Source: JAAZNO01 sp964508025 (GTDB taxonomy: Bacteria; Chloroflexota; Anaerolineae; B4-G1; SLSP01). Taken from it: a DNA stretch of 64,000 bases. Below are positions 7,443-15,564 of this stretch, in pieces. The first letter of the stretch is position 1. Every line of letters begins with the position of its first letter. The translations under genes were made by a program, and so were the position numbers. The DNA is taken from assembly GCA_964508025.1 (NCBI GenBank), contig CAZDSF010000007.1, positions 1-64,000 on the forward strand, in the 5' to 3' direction. The notes below the pieces were generated by a model. That model saw nothing but the letters and a program-made list of their open reading frames with translations. It was not told where the DNA came from and did not search any database.

Positions 7443-8633
7443 ATGGGGAAGATACTTCGCAAAGTGATGATGATCGGCGGGGCGATAACGCGCCCTAGTA
7501 TCCCGATGGATTGGACATGGCGACAACTGGCGACGGAGCCGTTCTGGCAGGCGTTGCAGGAAGCGGGCGTGCCCCTCGCCGACGTGGATCTGGTCGCCTG
7601 CAACTATAACGACCGCGCCATTGCTGACTCCTCGCCCGGCCCGCAGATCGCCGACGCGCTGGGGATTCTGCCCAAGCCCGTAGTGCCGATTGCGAACGCC
7701 TGCGCCGGGAATGGCATCGCTTCGTATGTGGCGTGGAACGCTATCGCGTCGGGCCGCTGCGATGTGGTGGTTTCGCTGGGCTTTGCCCGCTCCGACAACT
7801 ACGACGCGATGGAGGCGATGAATTCGCAGGGCAATTACGTGGATTATGACTACATGCTGGGGTTGACCCACATCAACTACGGCGCGATGCGCGACGTTTA
7901 TTACCGCCGCAAGTACGACGTGCCGCTGGAAGCCGCCGGGCAATGGGCGTATCAGTGCCACTGGTACGCGCGGCGCAATCCGCTCGCGGCGACCTACGAC
8001 AAGCCCATGCCCGTCATCGAGGAGCTGTGCGCCGACACGCCCGAAGCCGACCGCGACCGGCAGGCGACCAATCGCGGCGGCGTGGCGAGCGCGCTGATCT
8101 TCGCGGGCGAGGACGTGGCGCACAAGTACACGGACGCGCCTGTGCAGTTCGACGTCGCCTACACCTTCCGCCCGCCTTACGTCGGCAACTTCTTCAACTA
8201 CCCCGTAGACGGGATGCGCGAGTACGACATGGCCGAATTGCCCGGCTTGATGCTCGCCGCGCAAGAGGCTTACGCCATCGCCGGTATCACGCGCGCGGAT
8301 ATCAATCTGGCGCAAGTCCACGATCTCACCGCGTTCGAGGGGATGATGGCGATTGAGGCGCTCGGCGTCTGTCCGGTGGGGCAGGGCAAGGAATACATCC
8401 TCGCCGGCAAGATGGGGCTGGAGAGCGCGTGTCCCGTCAACACCTACGGCGGCGGCATCGCCTTTGGGCATGGCTCGGCGGGATCGGATTTCCAGGCGGG
8501 CGTGCTGGAGAACTACTGGCAGCTGCTCGGCAAATGCGGCGAGCGGCAGGTAGCGAATGCCCGCGTCGGCGTGAACTCGTCGTATGGCACGCATCACTCG
8601 CTCGACGTGGTGGGCGTGCTACAGAAAGGATGA
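7443..8633 (+). CDS. Thiolase (SCP-x / acetyl-CoA acetyltransferase-like)
   Basis: The protein has 396 aa, the usual thiolase length. The acyl-accepting cysteine lies in IANACAGNGIAS (Cys87). GGGIAFGHGSAGS near residue 343 is the thiolase glycine/histidine loop, and the end reads VNSSYGTHHSLDVVGVL. The second catalytic cysteine of biosynthetic thiolases (C-x-G) is not visible, as in many SCP-x or non-classical thiolases. Such proteins cleave or condense acyl-CoAs, often with a DUF35 partner. GGGAGA precedes the ATG. It lies between the HMGCS-like gene and the DUF35 gene, so a three-protein complex is likely. The stop TGA is part of a heptad. Confidence 0.85.
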   Translation: MGKILRKVMMIGGAITRPSIPMDWTWRQLATEPFWQALQEAGVPLADVDLVACNYNDRAIADSSPGPQIADALGILPKPVVPIANACAGNGIASYVAWNAIASGRCDVVVSLGFARSDNYDAMEAMNSQGNYVDYDYMLGLTHINYGAMRDVYYRRKYDVPLEAAGQWAYQCHWYARRNPLAATYDKPMPVIEELCADTPEADRDRQATNRGGVASALIFAGEDVAHKYTDAPVQFDVAYTFRPPYVGNFFNYPVDGMREYDMAELPGLMLAAQEAYAIAGITRADINLAQVHDLTAFEGMMAIEALGVCPVGQGKEYILAGKMGLESACPVNTYGGGIAFGHGSAGSDFQAGVLENYWQLLGKCGERQVANARVGVNSSYGTHHSLDVVGVLQKG

Positions 8634-8701
8634 AGGATGAGGGATGAAGGCTGAAATGGAGAGTCCGGATTTCATCCTTCCGCCTTCATCCTTCATCCTT
8701 C
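8626..8701. repeat. GGMKGAA heptad hairpin between the thiolase and DUF35 genes
   Basis: The left arm (8626-8657) contains the thiolase stop codon. The loop GGAGAGTCCGGA is followed by the right arm (8670-8701). The whole intercistronic space is repeat. Confidence 0.75.
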
Positions 8702-8716
8702 GCAAAGTGAGGATCT

Positions 8717-9163
8717 ATGAATACACAATACCCTGAACTTTTCGTCAGACTCGATACATTCTCCAGCGCGGTATGGTATCGCACGAAGGCGGGGCGCTAC
8801 CGGCTGGAGGGGACGCGCTGCACGGCTTGCGGCGAGACCTTCTTCCCGCCGCGCACGGGCCTGATCTGCCCTAACTGCCACGCGCGGGCGATGGAGCCTT
8901 ACGAGTGCGCGCAGGCGGGCGAGATCGTTGCCGTGGCGCTGGATGATGTGGGCTTCCCGGCGGTGGGCTACGGCGACTACCTGCCCCGCGTGCAGGTGAT
9001 GGTGCGGCTGGATGATGGCATTCACATTATGGGCGACCTCATGGAAGTGGCTGATCCGGCTGCGGTGGCGGTGGGCGCGCGGGTCAAGGTCGTGCTGCGC
9101 AAGCATCGCCGCGAGGATACCGGTGCCTGGGTTTATGGGCCGCGGTTCATCTTGGAAGGCTGA
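8717..9163 (+). CDS. DUF35 zinc-ribbon / OB-fold protein
   Basis: The protein has 148 aa. A four-cysteine rubredoxin-like zinc ribbon (CTAC at 35-38, CPNC at 51-54) is followed by an OB-fold (ECAQAGEIVAVALDDVGFP onward to VKVVLRK). DUF35 proteins bridge thiolases and HMG-CoA synthase in archaea and pair with SCP-x thiolases or hydratases in steroid side-chain degradation. Its place directly after the thiolase makes the same scaffold role likely here. It ends ...LEG-stop with the TGA inside a heptad. Confidence 0.9.
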   Translation: MNTQYPELFVRLDTFSSAVWYRTKAGRYRLEGTRCTACGETFFPPRTGLICPNCHARAMEPYECAQAGEIVAVALDDVGFPAVGYGDYLPRVQVMVRLDDGIHIMGDLMEVADPAAVAVGARVKVVLRKHRREDTGAWVYGPRFILEG

Positions 9164-9187
9164 AGGATGAAGGCGGAAGGCTGAAAT
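9157..9187. repeat. GGMKGAA heptad array after the DUF35 gene
   Basis: Four heptads (GGCTGAA, GGATGAA, GGCGGAA, GGCTGAA) include the DUF35 stop codon. No inverted partner is visible. Confidence 0.7.
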
Positions 9188-9227
9188 AGCGGTTGCGATT
9201 TCTGCAAAGTCAGCATGGATCTCAGGC

Positions 9228-9256
9228 TTGACCGGCTGGCGTGGGTCACGTATACT
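9228..9256 (+). promoter_or_regulatory. Sigma70-type promoter for the toxin-antitoxin pair
   Basis: TTGACC (9228-9233), a 17-nt spacer and TATACT (9251-9256) lie 30 nt upstream of the antitoxin start. The pair therefore has its own promoter, independent of the thiolase operon. Confidence 0.6.
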
Positions 9257-9286
9257 TAAAGTACCCCAAGGTTACAGGAGGAAGCC

Positions 9287-9577
9287 ATGGCTGTCTTGGT
9301 GCAAGAAGAAACCGTAAAATCAACCATCGCAACGTTATTGGACGATCTGCCGCCGGAGAGTCTGATTGTTGTGCGCCAATTCGTTGAGTTTTTGCGTCAG
9401 AAAGCGCAACAAGGTCAGCCGGTTGTGAGCGTCGCTGTGGAAGAACCCCGACCGCCGTACCTTTATCCTACCGTGCCAGTGCCGTTTTCTGTTTTTGAAG
9501 GACTGACACATATACTGGAAGAAGGGTATGAGGGCGATGCCCTGGCGGATACTGAAGCGCTGTATGATGGTGATTAG
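9287..9577 (+). CDS. Putative antitoxin of a VapBC-type pair
   Basis: The protein has 96 aa. The N-terminal helices (STIATLLDDLPPESLIVVRQFVEFLRQKA) match the short DUF2281-like/VapB-type antitoxins that precede PIN toxins in Chloroflexota and cyanobacteria. A Pro-rich middle and an acidic tail (EGYEGDALADTEALYDGD) would suit toxin binding. AGGAGG lies 7 nt before the ATG. Its stop codon overlaps an alternative GTG start of the next gene (TAGTGATG). No ribbon-helix-helix or AbrB fold is obvious. Confidence 0.65.
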   Translation: MAVLVQEETVKSTIATLLDDLPPESLIVVRQFVEFLRQKAQQGQPVVSVAVEEPRPPYLYPTVPVPFSVFEGLTHILEEGYEGDALADTEALYDGD

Positions 9578-9579
9578 TG

Positions 9580-10023
9580 ATGCAAGTCGCTATAGACACT
9601 TCTGTGCAGGTTGGGCTGTTGAATCCACAAGATATCTGGCATGATAAAGCTCTGGCTTTATTTGCAGCGCTCCGGGCGGCAAATCATACCCCAATGAACT
9701 TCGATTGCGCCCTGACTGAAGCTGCCAGCGTTCTTACCCGGCGTCTGTGTGAGAAAGGACGCCGGAGCGAGATTCCTACCGCTCTGGATGAGTTGACCGT
9801 TCAATTTCCACAGCAGCTCATTACCTGGATTTCCCCCGATGTGCCGCGCCTGTACCCCGAAGTGCTGGCATTGATGCGTTCGTCGCATGGCGAACTCAAC
9901 TTCAATGATGCGCTCATCGCCCTGGCCTGCCGCGAGCGCCAGATTCCACTCATTGCCAGCTTCGACGCTGACTTCGACCGTATCCCGTGGCTTCGGCGCG
10001 TGAGCGGGCCGGAGGATGTGTAA
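9580..10023 (+). CDS. PIN-domain ribonuclease (VapC-type toxin)
   Basis: The protein has 147 aa. PIN acidic residues are visible: VAIDTSVQVG (Asp5), DCALTEAASVL (Glu near 47), LNFNDALIALAC (Asp near 111) and IASFDADFDRI (Asp near 129-132). PIN toxins cleave tRNA or other RNA and are held by the upstream antitoxin. I chose the ATG at 9580; a GTG at 9577 adds one Met. The pair sits between the thiolase cluster and the MFS gene with its own promoter, so it is probably an independent insertion. Confidence 0.85.
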   Translation: MQVAIDTSVQVGLLNPQDIWHDKALALFAALRAANHTPMNFDCALTEAASVLTRRLCEKGRRSEIPTALDELTVQFPQQLITWISPDVPRLYPEVLALMRSSHGELNFNDALIALACRERQIPLIASFDADFDRIPWLRRVSGPEDV

Positions 10024-10041
10024 GGCCGTTCACGAATAGGT

Positions 10042-10082
10042 CACGGATGCATGAATGACTCCAGGCCATTCGTGCATCCGTG
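10042..10082. repeat. Inverted repeat downstream of the PIN gene
   Basis: CACGGATGCATGAATG (10042-10057) and CATTCGTGCATCCGTG (10067-10082) pair with one mismatch around a 9-nt loop. It may terminate the toxin transcript. I see no gene in the rest of the 257-nt gap up to 10280. Confidence 0.6.
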
Positions 10083-10280
10083 GTGTGAGCATAGCAGAAG
10101 TTCGCGGGCTACGTCACCGCACGGTCTAGCGTTTTGTCTCATCGTGGATGAGGGGCGGGCCGTTTTCCAGAGCGCGAATCTGCACGCCTGGAGCGGCGGC
10201 GCGCAGACTCGAGGCGAAGATGGTGTTGCTTGTGCGGTGGAAATCATAGAAGACTTCATTCTTCGAAAGGAACTTAAACC

Positions 10281-11594
10281 ATGACTGTTACCACAGAAGC
10301 GCCTCTTGAAATCCCTACCCAACAGTGGGGACCGGTAAAACTTCTACCGGGCATCAGCAAGGGCAATATGACGTTCTATGTGTTGGGCGCGGTGTTCACG
10401 ATGCTCTTTTCGACTTTTGTGCCCCAGGCGCAGCCCTTCATCCTGACGGAGATTCTGCGCATCCCCCAGGCGCAACAGGGCGCGGTGAGCGGCTATCTGG
10501 GCCTGGCGGCGACGCTGGTGGGCCTGGTGATGCCCAGTCTGTGGGGCGCGCTCTCCGACAAAGTGGGCCGCCGCACGGTTTACGCGCTCGGCTTCTTCGT
10601 TTCGGCGTTGGGCATTGCGCTCTATCCGCTTGCGGCAACGCTGGTGATGCTCTATCTGCTTCGGATGCTTTTCGCTGCTGGCTCGAATGCCTCGATTACG
10701 ATGAACAATGCGCTCCTGGCGGACTATGTGGACAATCGAGATCGCGGCAAGGCGTTCGGCATGATCTCGATGGGCAGCGGCGTCGGCGCGTTGTTGACTG
10801 TGTTCCTGTTCATGCGGCTGCCCGCGATGTTCCAGGACGCCGGAGTGGAGGGCATCCTCGCGGGGCGCTACACTTACTGGATCGTCGCCGGGCTGGGCGT
10901 GTTGGCGGCGGTGTTGATGCTGCGCGGGTTGCAGGGCAAGTCGCGGGCGCAGGATACCGAAAAGCGCAGCCTGGCCCAGATCACGCGCGATGGGTTGCGC
11001 GCCGCCGCCCAGGATCCGGCCATCTCCCTGGCTTACGGTATCAACTTCGCCGCTTCGGGCGCGATGACGGCCATCGGTACATTCTTCACGCTGTGGATTG
11101 TCACTTACGGCACGACGTAGGGCGGCCTTTCCAGCGCCGATGCGCTGGCCCGCGCCGGCATGATCGTGGGCATCTCGCAGGTCATGGGACTGGTCGGCTC
11201 GCCCATCTTCGGCATCCTCGCGGATCGCGGCGAGCGGGTGCGTGTGGGCGCCATCGCCGCCGCGCTGACGAGCCTGGTTTTCGGCGCGACCGTGCTCATC
11301 GCCAACCCGCTCAGCCCGGCGCTCATCGTGCTGGGACTCTTCTTGGGCTTCGTGCAGATTAGCGGCGTCATCACGGGCGGGGCGCTCATCGCCCAGCAAG
11401 CGCCGGAAGCAGCGCGCGGCTCGGTGATGGGCTTCTACGCCTTCTGCGGCTCGCTGGGGATCATGCTCGTCTCGGTGCTGGGCGGCTGGCTGTTCGATGC
11501 CTGGCTGGCGCAAGGGCCGTTCGTGCTGGTAGCAGTGCTATCCGCCGCTGTGGCCGGCTGGGGCCTGTGGGTGGATCGCAAACGCAAGCGGTGA
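10281..11594 (+). pseudogene. Major facilitator superfamily transporter interrupted by one in-frame TAG
   Basis: A 437-codon frame encodes a 12-helix MFS permease, with the loop motif GALSDKVGRR after helix 2. A TAG at 11118-11120 cuts it after residue 279, near helix 8. The same frame continues at once (GGLSSADALARAGMIVG...) to the normal end with the remaining helices and a basic tail (DRKRKR). No shift is involved, only one codon. This may be a sequencing error (CAG or TAC read as TAG), a recent nonsense mutation, or readthrough. AAAGGA precedes the ATG. The substrate is unknown. Confidence 0.8.
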
Positions 11595-11631
11595 GTGGTA
11601 AGCCAATCGCTGACTCGTTAAGGAGAACAAC

Positions 11632-12243
11632 ATGGAAGAGACCTACACAATCGGCATGGCCTTGTTCGATTATGTGCCCAATATCGCTTTTCTGGTGGGC
11701 GCATTCTTTCTGGTAAAGCTCTCGCTGCTGCTGCGCGGCAAGCCGTGTGCGCGGATGTTGATGGCGGGCACAACCCTCATCTTTCTGGGCGGGATACTCA
11801 AAGCCACCTGGAAACTGCTCTACGCGGCGAATGTGGCGGATATTCAACTCTTCAGCCAGGCGCAGTTCGTGTTACTCGCGCCGGGGTTTTTGGGGATGCT
11901 GATTTCCGTCATCCTGCTGGCGCGGGAGCAACGGCGCAAAGGCGCGCTGCCGCTGCTGGCGATGGCGCCGTGGAAGATTCCCCTGCTGGCGATTATGACC
12001 CTTTCCAGCTTGGGCGCGCAGGGGATTCTGGTCTACATCGGTTTCCGGCGCGGCGCGAAGTTCGCCGCTGCGATGTTCATCGTCGCGGTGCTGTGCATGT
12101 TCGGCATGTCCGGCATGGCAAGCGCCGAGCAGACCGTTGCCCTGCAATGGGTGGCGCAAAGCGTCAACTCTGTGGGACAGATCGCGTTCGCCATCGGCAG
12201 CTACGCGCTGTACCGGCATTACGTCCAAAATCCAACCTGCTGA
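11632..12243 (+). CDS. Hypothetical integral membrane protein (about six helices)
   Basis: The 203-residue protein has hydrophobic segments around residues 15-32, 42-58, 76-96, 112-130, 140-160 and 176-192, with short loops. I do not recognise the family. AAGGAG lies 7 nt upstream of the ATG. It lies 37 nt after the interrupted MFS gene and 120 nt before an SDR gene on the same strand, with a heptad hairpin after its stop codon. No catalytic motif is visible. Confidence 0.7.
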   Translation: MEETYTIGMALFDYVPNIAFLVGAFFLVKLSLLLRGKPCARMLMAGTTLIFLGGILKATWKLLYAANVADIQLFSQAQFVLLAPGFLGMLISVILLAREQRRKGALPLLAMAPWKIPLLAIMTLSSLGAQGILVYIGFRRGAKFAAAMFIVAVLCMFGMSGMASAEQTVALQWVAQSVNSVGQIAFAIGSYALYRHYVQNPTC

Positions 12244-12246
12244 GCA

Positions 12247-12339
12247 GAAAGGATGAAGCAGAAAGGATGAAGGCTGAAGGCGGAAGGATGAAATCCGGAC
12301 TCTGGGTTTCTGCCTTCATCTTTCAGCCTTCCGCCTTAT
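12247..12339. repeat. GGMKGAA heptad hairpin upstream of the SDR gene
   Basis: The left arm (12247-12293, about six heptads), a loop with TCCGGACTC, and the right arm (12307-12339) fill most of the 120-nt gap. The loop shares its TCCGGA core with the arrays at 7.4 and 8.7 kb. Confidence 0.75.
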
Positions 12340-12363
12340 TTTACGGAGATAGGAGGATACGCA

Positions 12364-13152
12364 ATGTCTTGTTGCAATGAAACGGCTTGTCGTTGTCAGC
12401 GTTTCGAGGGGAAAGTCGCCATTGTCACTGGCGCGGCATCGGGGATTGGGCAGGCGTGCGCGATTGGCTTCGCGCGCGAGAAGGGTCGGGTCGCCATCTG
12501 CGATGTGAATGAGGCCGGGCTGGCGGAGACGTGCGCGGCTATCGAGGCGCTGGGCGGCGAGTGCCTGGCGCAATCGGTGGACGTGCGCGACCGCGCGCAG
12601 GTCGAGGGCTTCATCCAGGCCGCTGTGGAGCGTTTCGGGACGGTGCATATCCTGGTGAACAACGCCGGGACGGGGCAATTTGTCCCCTTCGCCTTTGTCG
12701 AAGACGAGGAATACGACCGCGTGATGGATATCAACGTGCGCGGCATGTTCTTCTTCTCCCGCGCCGTGCTGCCCATGATGATGGAGCAGGACTACGGCAA
12801 AATCGTCAACATCACCTCGATCATGTCTGTGGTCGCTGGGCAGGGGCAGAGCATCTACAACACCAGCAAGGGCGCGGCGAAGATGATGACGCAAGGGATG
12901 GCGGTGGATGTGGCGGGGTACAACATCAACGTCAATGCGGTGGGGCCGGGGATGGTGCTCACCGGGCTGACGCAGAATATGCTCGGCGACCCGGATCAGG
13001 CTGAGTGGTTCATCGAGCGCATCCCCAAGCGGCGCATCGGCGTACCGGAGGATATCGCCAACGCCGTGCTCTTCCTGGCGAGCGATGAGGCTGCGTACAT
13101 CCACGGGACGACGCTGTTTGTGGATGGCGGCATGATCCGCACGGGGGGGTAG
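12364..13152 (+). CDS. Short-chain dehydrogenase/reductase (3-oxoacyl reductase-like)
   Basis: The protein has 262 aa, a classical SDR. The cofactor motif TGAASGIG is at 22-29, NNAG at 99-102, and the catalytic Ser152-Tyr165-Lys169 at TS and YNTSK. Asp48 in ICDVNE suggests NAD(H) preference. The N-terminus is unusually cysteine-rich (Cys 3, 4, 9 and 11), which is not an SDR feature. AGGAGG lies 7 nt upstream. As last gene of the plus-strand cluster, it could interconvert a hydroxyacyl and a ketoacyl intermediate for the thiolase; that is inferred. Confidence 0.88.
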   Translation: MSCCNETACRCQRFEGKVAIVTGAASGIGQACAIGFAREKGRVAICDVNEAGLAETCAAIEALGGECLAQSVDVRDRAQVEGFIQAAVERFGTVHILVNNAGTGQFVPFAFVEDEEYDRVMDINVRGMFFFSRAVLPMMMEQDYGKIVNITSIMSVVAGQGQSIYNTSKGAAKMMTQGMAVDVAGYNINVNAVGPGMVLTGLTQNMLGDPDQAEWFIERIPKRRIGVPEDIANAVLFLASDEAAYIHGTTLFVDGGMIRTGG

Positions 13153-13156
13153 GTGC

Positions 13157-13180
13157 AAGGCTGAAGGCTGAAGGGTGAAG
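13157..13180. repeat. GGMKGAA heptad array after the SDR gene
   Basis: Three heptads (GGCTGAA, GGCTGAA, GGGTGAA) start 5 nt after the stop codon. This is the last copy of this repeat type in the window. Confidence 0.65.
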
Positions 13181-13198
13181 TCCGTCTAAACCTTTAAG

Positions 13199-13238
13199 GG
13201 GATGGGCGTTGTCGCCATGACGCGATGACGCCCATCCC
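13199..13238. terminator. Stem-loop between convergent SDR and GH3 genes
   Basis: GGGATGGGCG (13199-13208) pairs with CGCCCATCCC (13229-13238) around a 20-nt loop that can fold further (GTCGC/GCGAT). It lies between convergent genes and is the likely bidirectional terminator, although the T tract is weak on both sides. Confidence 0.55.
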
Positions 13239-13299
13239 TTGGTGTTTTGGCTGCTGTTGTTAACTCGGCTTCAGCGCGCCGCAGCGTGCGAAGGCAGCT

Positions 13300-15546
13300 T
13301 CAGATGACTTCGAGCGCAACGCCTTTCACATCCACCGAGCTGCCGCCGACCAGCAGTTCGAAGGTCCCCGGCTCGACGATGCTTTGCATGTCCTCGCCCA
13401 GATACGCCAATTGTTCGCGACCAATCGAAAAGATCACAGCGCGGGTTTCACCGGGCTGCAAGGTGATGCGTTGGAAGCCTTTGAGCAGTTTCACCGGGCG
13501 GGTGACGCGCGCGCTCAGCACATCGTGGATGTAGAGCTGCACGACCTCATCGCCGGCGCGGGCGCCGGTATTGGCGACTTCGATGGTCAGCGTGGCGGTT
13601 TCATCAGCGCGGATGGCGGGCTTATCCAGGCGCGGTTCGCCGTAGGCGAAGGTGGTGTAGCTGAGGCCGTATCCAAAGGGGAAGAGCGGCGTCTTGTCTG
13701 CGAACAGATAGCCGCGCCGCGCCGAGGGTTTGTGGTAGTAGTAAGCCGGAATCTGCCCCACCGAACGCGGGAAGGTGATGGGCAGTTTGCCGCCGGGATT
13801 GACATCCCCGAACAGCACGTCCGCCACGGCTGTACCTGCTGCCTGGCCCAGGTACCAGCCTTCGAGAATGGCGGGGACGCGCTCGGCGGCGTAGGTGATG
13901 CTGACCGGTCGCCCGTTGAGAAGCAGCAACACCACGGGCTTGCCCGTTTCGACCACGGCGCGCAGCAGCGTCTCCTGGCTGCCGGGCAGATCGAGGTTGT
14001 CGCGGTCGCCGAGATGGTGTTCGGCCCAGGCTTCGCGGCAGGTCTGCTCGTTGTCGCCCAGCACGAGCAGCACAACATCGGCTTGTCTGGCGGTCTCCAC
14101 GGCCTCGGCGATGAGCGCTGCGTCGCGCGCCGGGTCCGCCGGCATGACTTCGTCGAGAAACCATAGCTCGTTGGCGCTGCCGGGCGATTGTGTGAGGCCG
14201 CAGCCCTCGGCGTACAGAATTTCGATGGCATCGCCTGCCTTTTGGCGCAGCCCTTCTAGCACAGAGATGGGCTGAATTGGGTCGCCGCTGTAGCCGCCCA
14301 GACGCACCGCGGCGGCGTTTGGGCCGATGACGGCCAGCGCGCGCAGTTGGGCAGGGTCGAGGGGCAGCAACGCGCCCTCGTTCTTGAGCAGGACGATGGC
14401 CTTGTGCGCCGCTTCGAGGGCGAGAGCGCGGTGTTCGGCGCAATTGGTGATGGCGACGGCGCTTTCTTCATCCACAAAGGGATTTTCGAACAGCCCCAGC
14501 ATGAATTTGACCCGCAGGACTCTGGCGACCGCCGCATCCAGCGCCGCTTCGGGGATGCGCCCCGCCTCGACGGCGGCTTGCAGATGACGCAGGCAGCGCC
14601 CCAGCTCCACCTCGACGCCGCTGGCGAAAGCCTTTTCGGCGGCCTCGGCGGCGTCGGCGGCGACGAAGTGCAGGCGGTACAAGTCATCCACGCCCCAGCC
14701 ATCGGAGATGACGAAGCCCTCGAAGCCCCATTCATCGCGCAGCAGATCGCGGAGCAGCCAGGTGTTGATGTGCGCGGGGATGCCGTTGATCTCGTTGTAG
14801 GATGCCATCACCGAACCGACCCGGCCCTCGCGCACTACCGCCTCGAAGGGCGCGAAGAGCTCCTCGCGCAGGGTGCGCTCGGCGTAGTTGGCGGGCGCGC
14901 AGTTCGCACCGCCTTCGGGCTGACCGTGCGCGCAGAAGTGCTTGGCAGTCGCCAGCACCTTATCAGGCGCGCCGGTGAAGCGTTCGCCCTGGAAGCCGCG
15001 CACCGCTGCCACCCCCAGCCGCGAGATGAGATACGGGTCTTCGCCGTAGGTCTCTTCGGTGCGGCCCCAGCGTGGATCGCGGGCCACATCCAGCACCGGC
15101 GAGAGGACGTAATGCGCGCCCCGCGCGCGCATTTCTCGCGCCACTGCGCTGAAGATGCGCTCGTGCAGGGCCGGATCCCAGGCGCTTGCCAGACCAATCG
15201 CCTGTGGGAAACTGGTCGCTTCGTGCGCCATGTAGCCGTGCAACCCCTCTCCTATTCCCAGCGCCGGAATGCCCAGCCGGGTTTCTTCGCGGAGGAATTT
15301 CTGGGCGGCGTTCAGGTAGCGCACGGTTTTGCGCGTGTCGCGGCTTTTGTGATACGTGCCGATGTATGAAACGCCGTGCTGCCAGTGTTGGCGCGCCAGT
15401 TCTGGCGAGAATTCGCCGCTTTCCTCCATTCCAAAGGGGCCAACCAGTTGGGCGCATTTTTCGGCCAGCGCCATGCGCGATAGCAGATCGGCCACGCGGG
15501 TTTCGACGGGCAGCGATGGGTCGCGGTAAGCGGGTAAGTTGTGCAT
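13300..15546 (-). CDS. Glycoside hydrolase family 3 (beta-glucosidase/beta-xylosidase type)
   Basis: The 748-residue protein has the GH3 N-terminal barrel (about 20-320) with KHF at 202-204 and the nucleophile Asp282 in GFVISDGWGVDDL. The C-terminal alpha/beta domain spans about 370-590, and a fibronectin-III-like domain about 640-745. No signal peptide is seen, so it should act in the cytoplasm, releasing glucose or xylose from the non-reducing ends of imported oligosaccharides. AAGGAG lies 5 nt before the ATG. It is the last gene of the minus-strand polysaccharide locus and is separated from the activase gene by an ATYACCC-type repeat. The exact sugar cannot be told from sequence. Confidence 0.93.
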   Translation of the reverse strand: MHNLPAYRDPSLPVETRVADLLSRMALAEKCAQLVGPFGMEESGEFSPELARQHWQHGVSYIGTYHKSRDTRKTVRYLNAAQKFLREETRLGIPALGIGEGLHGYMAHEATSFPQAIGLASAWDPALHERIFSAVAREMRARGAHYVLSPVLDVARDPRWGRTEETYGEDPYLISRLGVAAVRGFQGERFTGAPDKVLATAKHFCAHGQPEGGANCAPANYAERTLREELFAPFEAVVREGRVGSVMASYNEINGIPAHINTWLLRDLLRDEWGFEGFVISDGWGVDDLYRLHFVAADAAEAAEKAFASGVEVELGRCLRHLQAAVEAGRIPEAALDAAVARVLRVKFMLGLFENPFVDEESAVAITNCAEHRALALEAAHKAIVLLKNEGALLPLDPAQLRALAVIGPNAAAVRLGGYSGDPIQPISVLEGLRQKAGDAIEILYAEGCGLTQSPGSANELWFLDEVMPADPARDAALIAEAVETARQADVVLLVLGDNEQTCREAWAEHHLGDRDNLDLPGSQETLLRAVVETGKPVVLLLLNGRPVSITYAAERVPAILEGWYLGQAAGTAVADVLFGDVNPGGKLPITFPRSVGQIPAYYYHKPSARRGYLFADKTPLFPFGYGLSYTTFAYGEPRLDKPAIRADETATLTIEVANTGARAGDEVVQLYIHDVLSARVTRPVKLLKGFQRITLQPGETRAVIFSIGREQLAYLGEDMQSIVEPGTFELLVGGSSVDVKGVALEVI

Positions 15547-15564
15547 AGGAGCTCCTTCTCATTA

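Noticed and set aside
10051..10284. Small plus-strand frame between the PIN toxin and MFS genes
   Set aside because: It runs through the inverted repeat, has no ribosome-binding site or domain, and overlaps the MFS start.
11118..11120. Pyrrolysine-type recoding of TAG
   Set aside because: No pylT or pylS-like gene, no context element, and MFS transporters are not known to use it.
4642..13180. CRISPR array
   Set aside because: Repeats are 7-nt degenerate tandems without unique spacers, scattered over junctions, and no cas gene is present.
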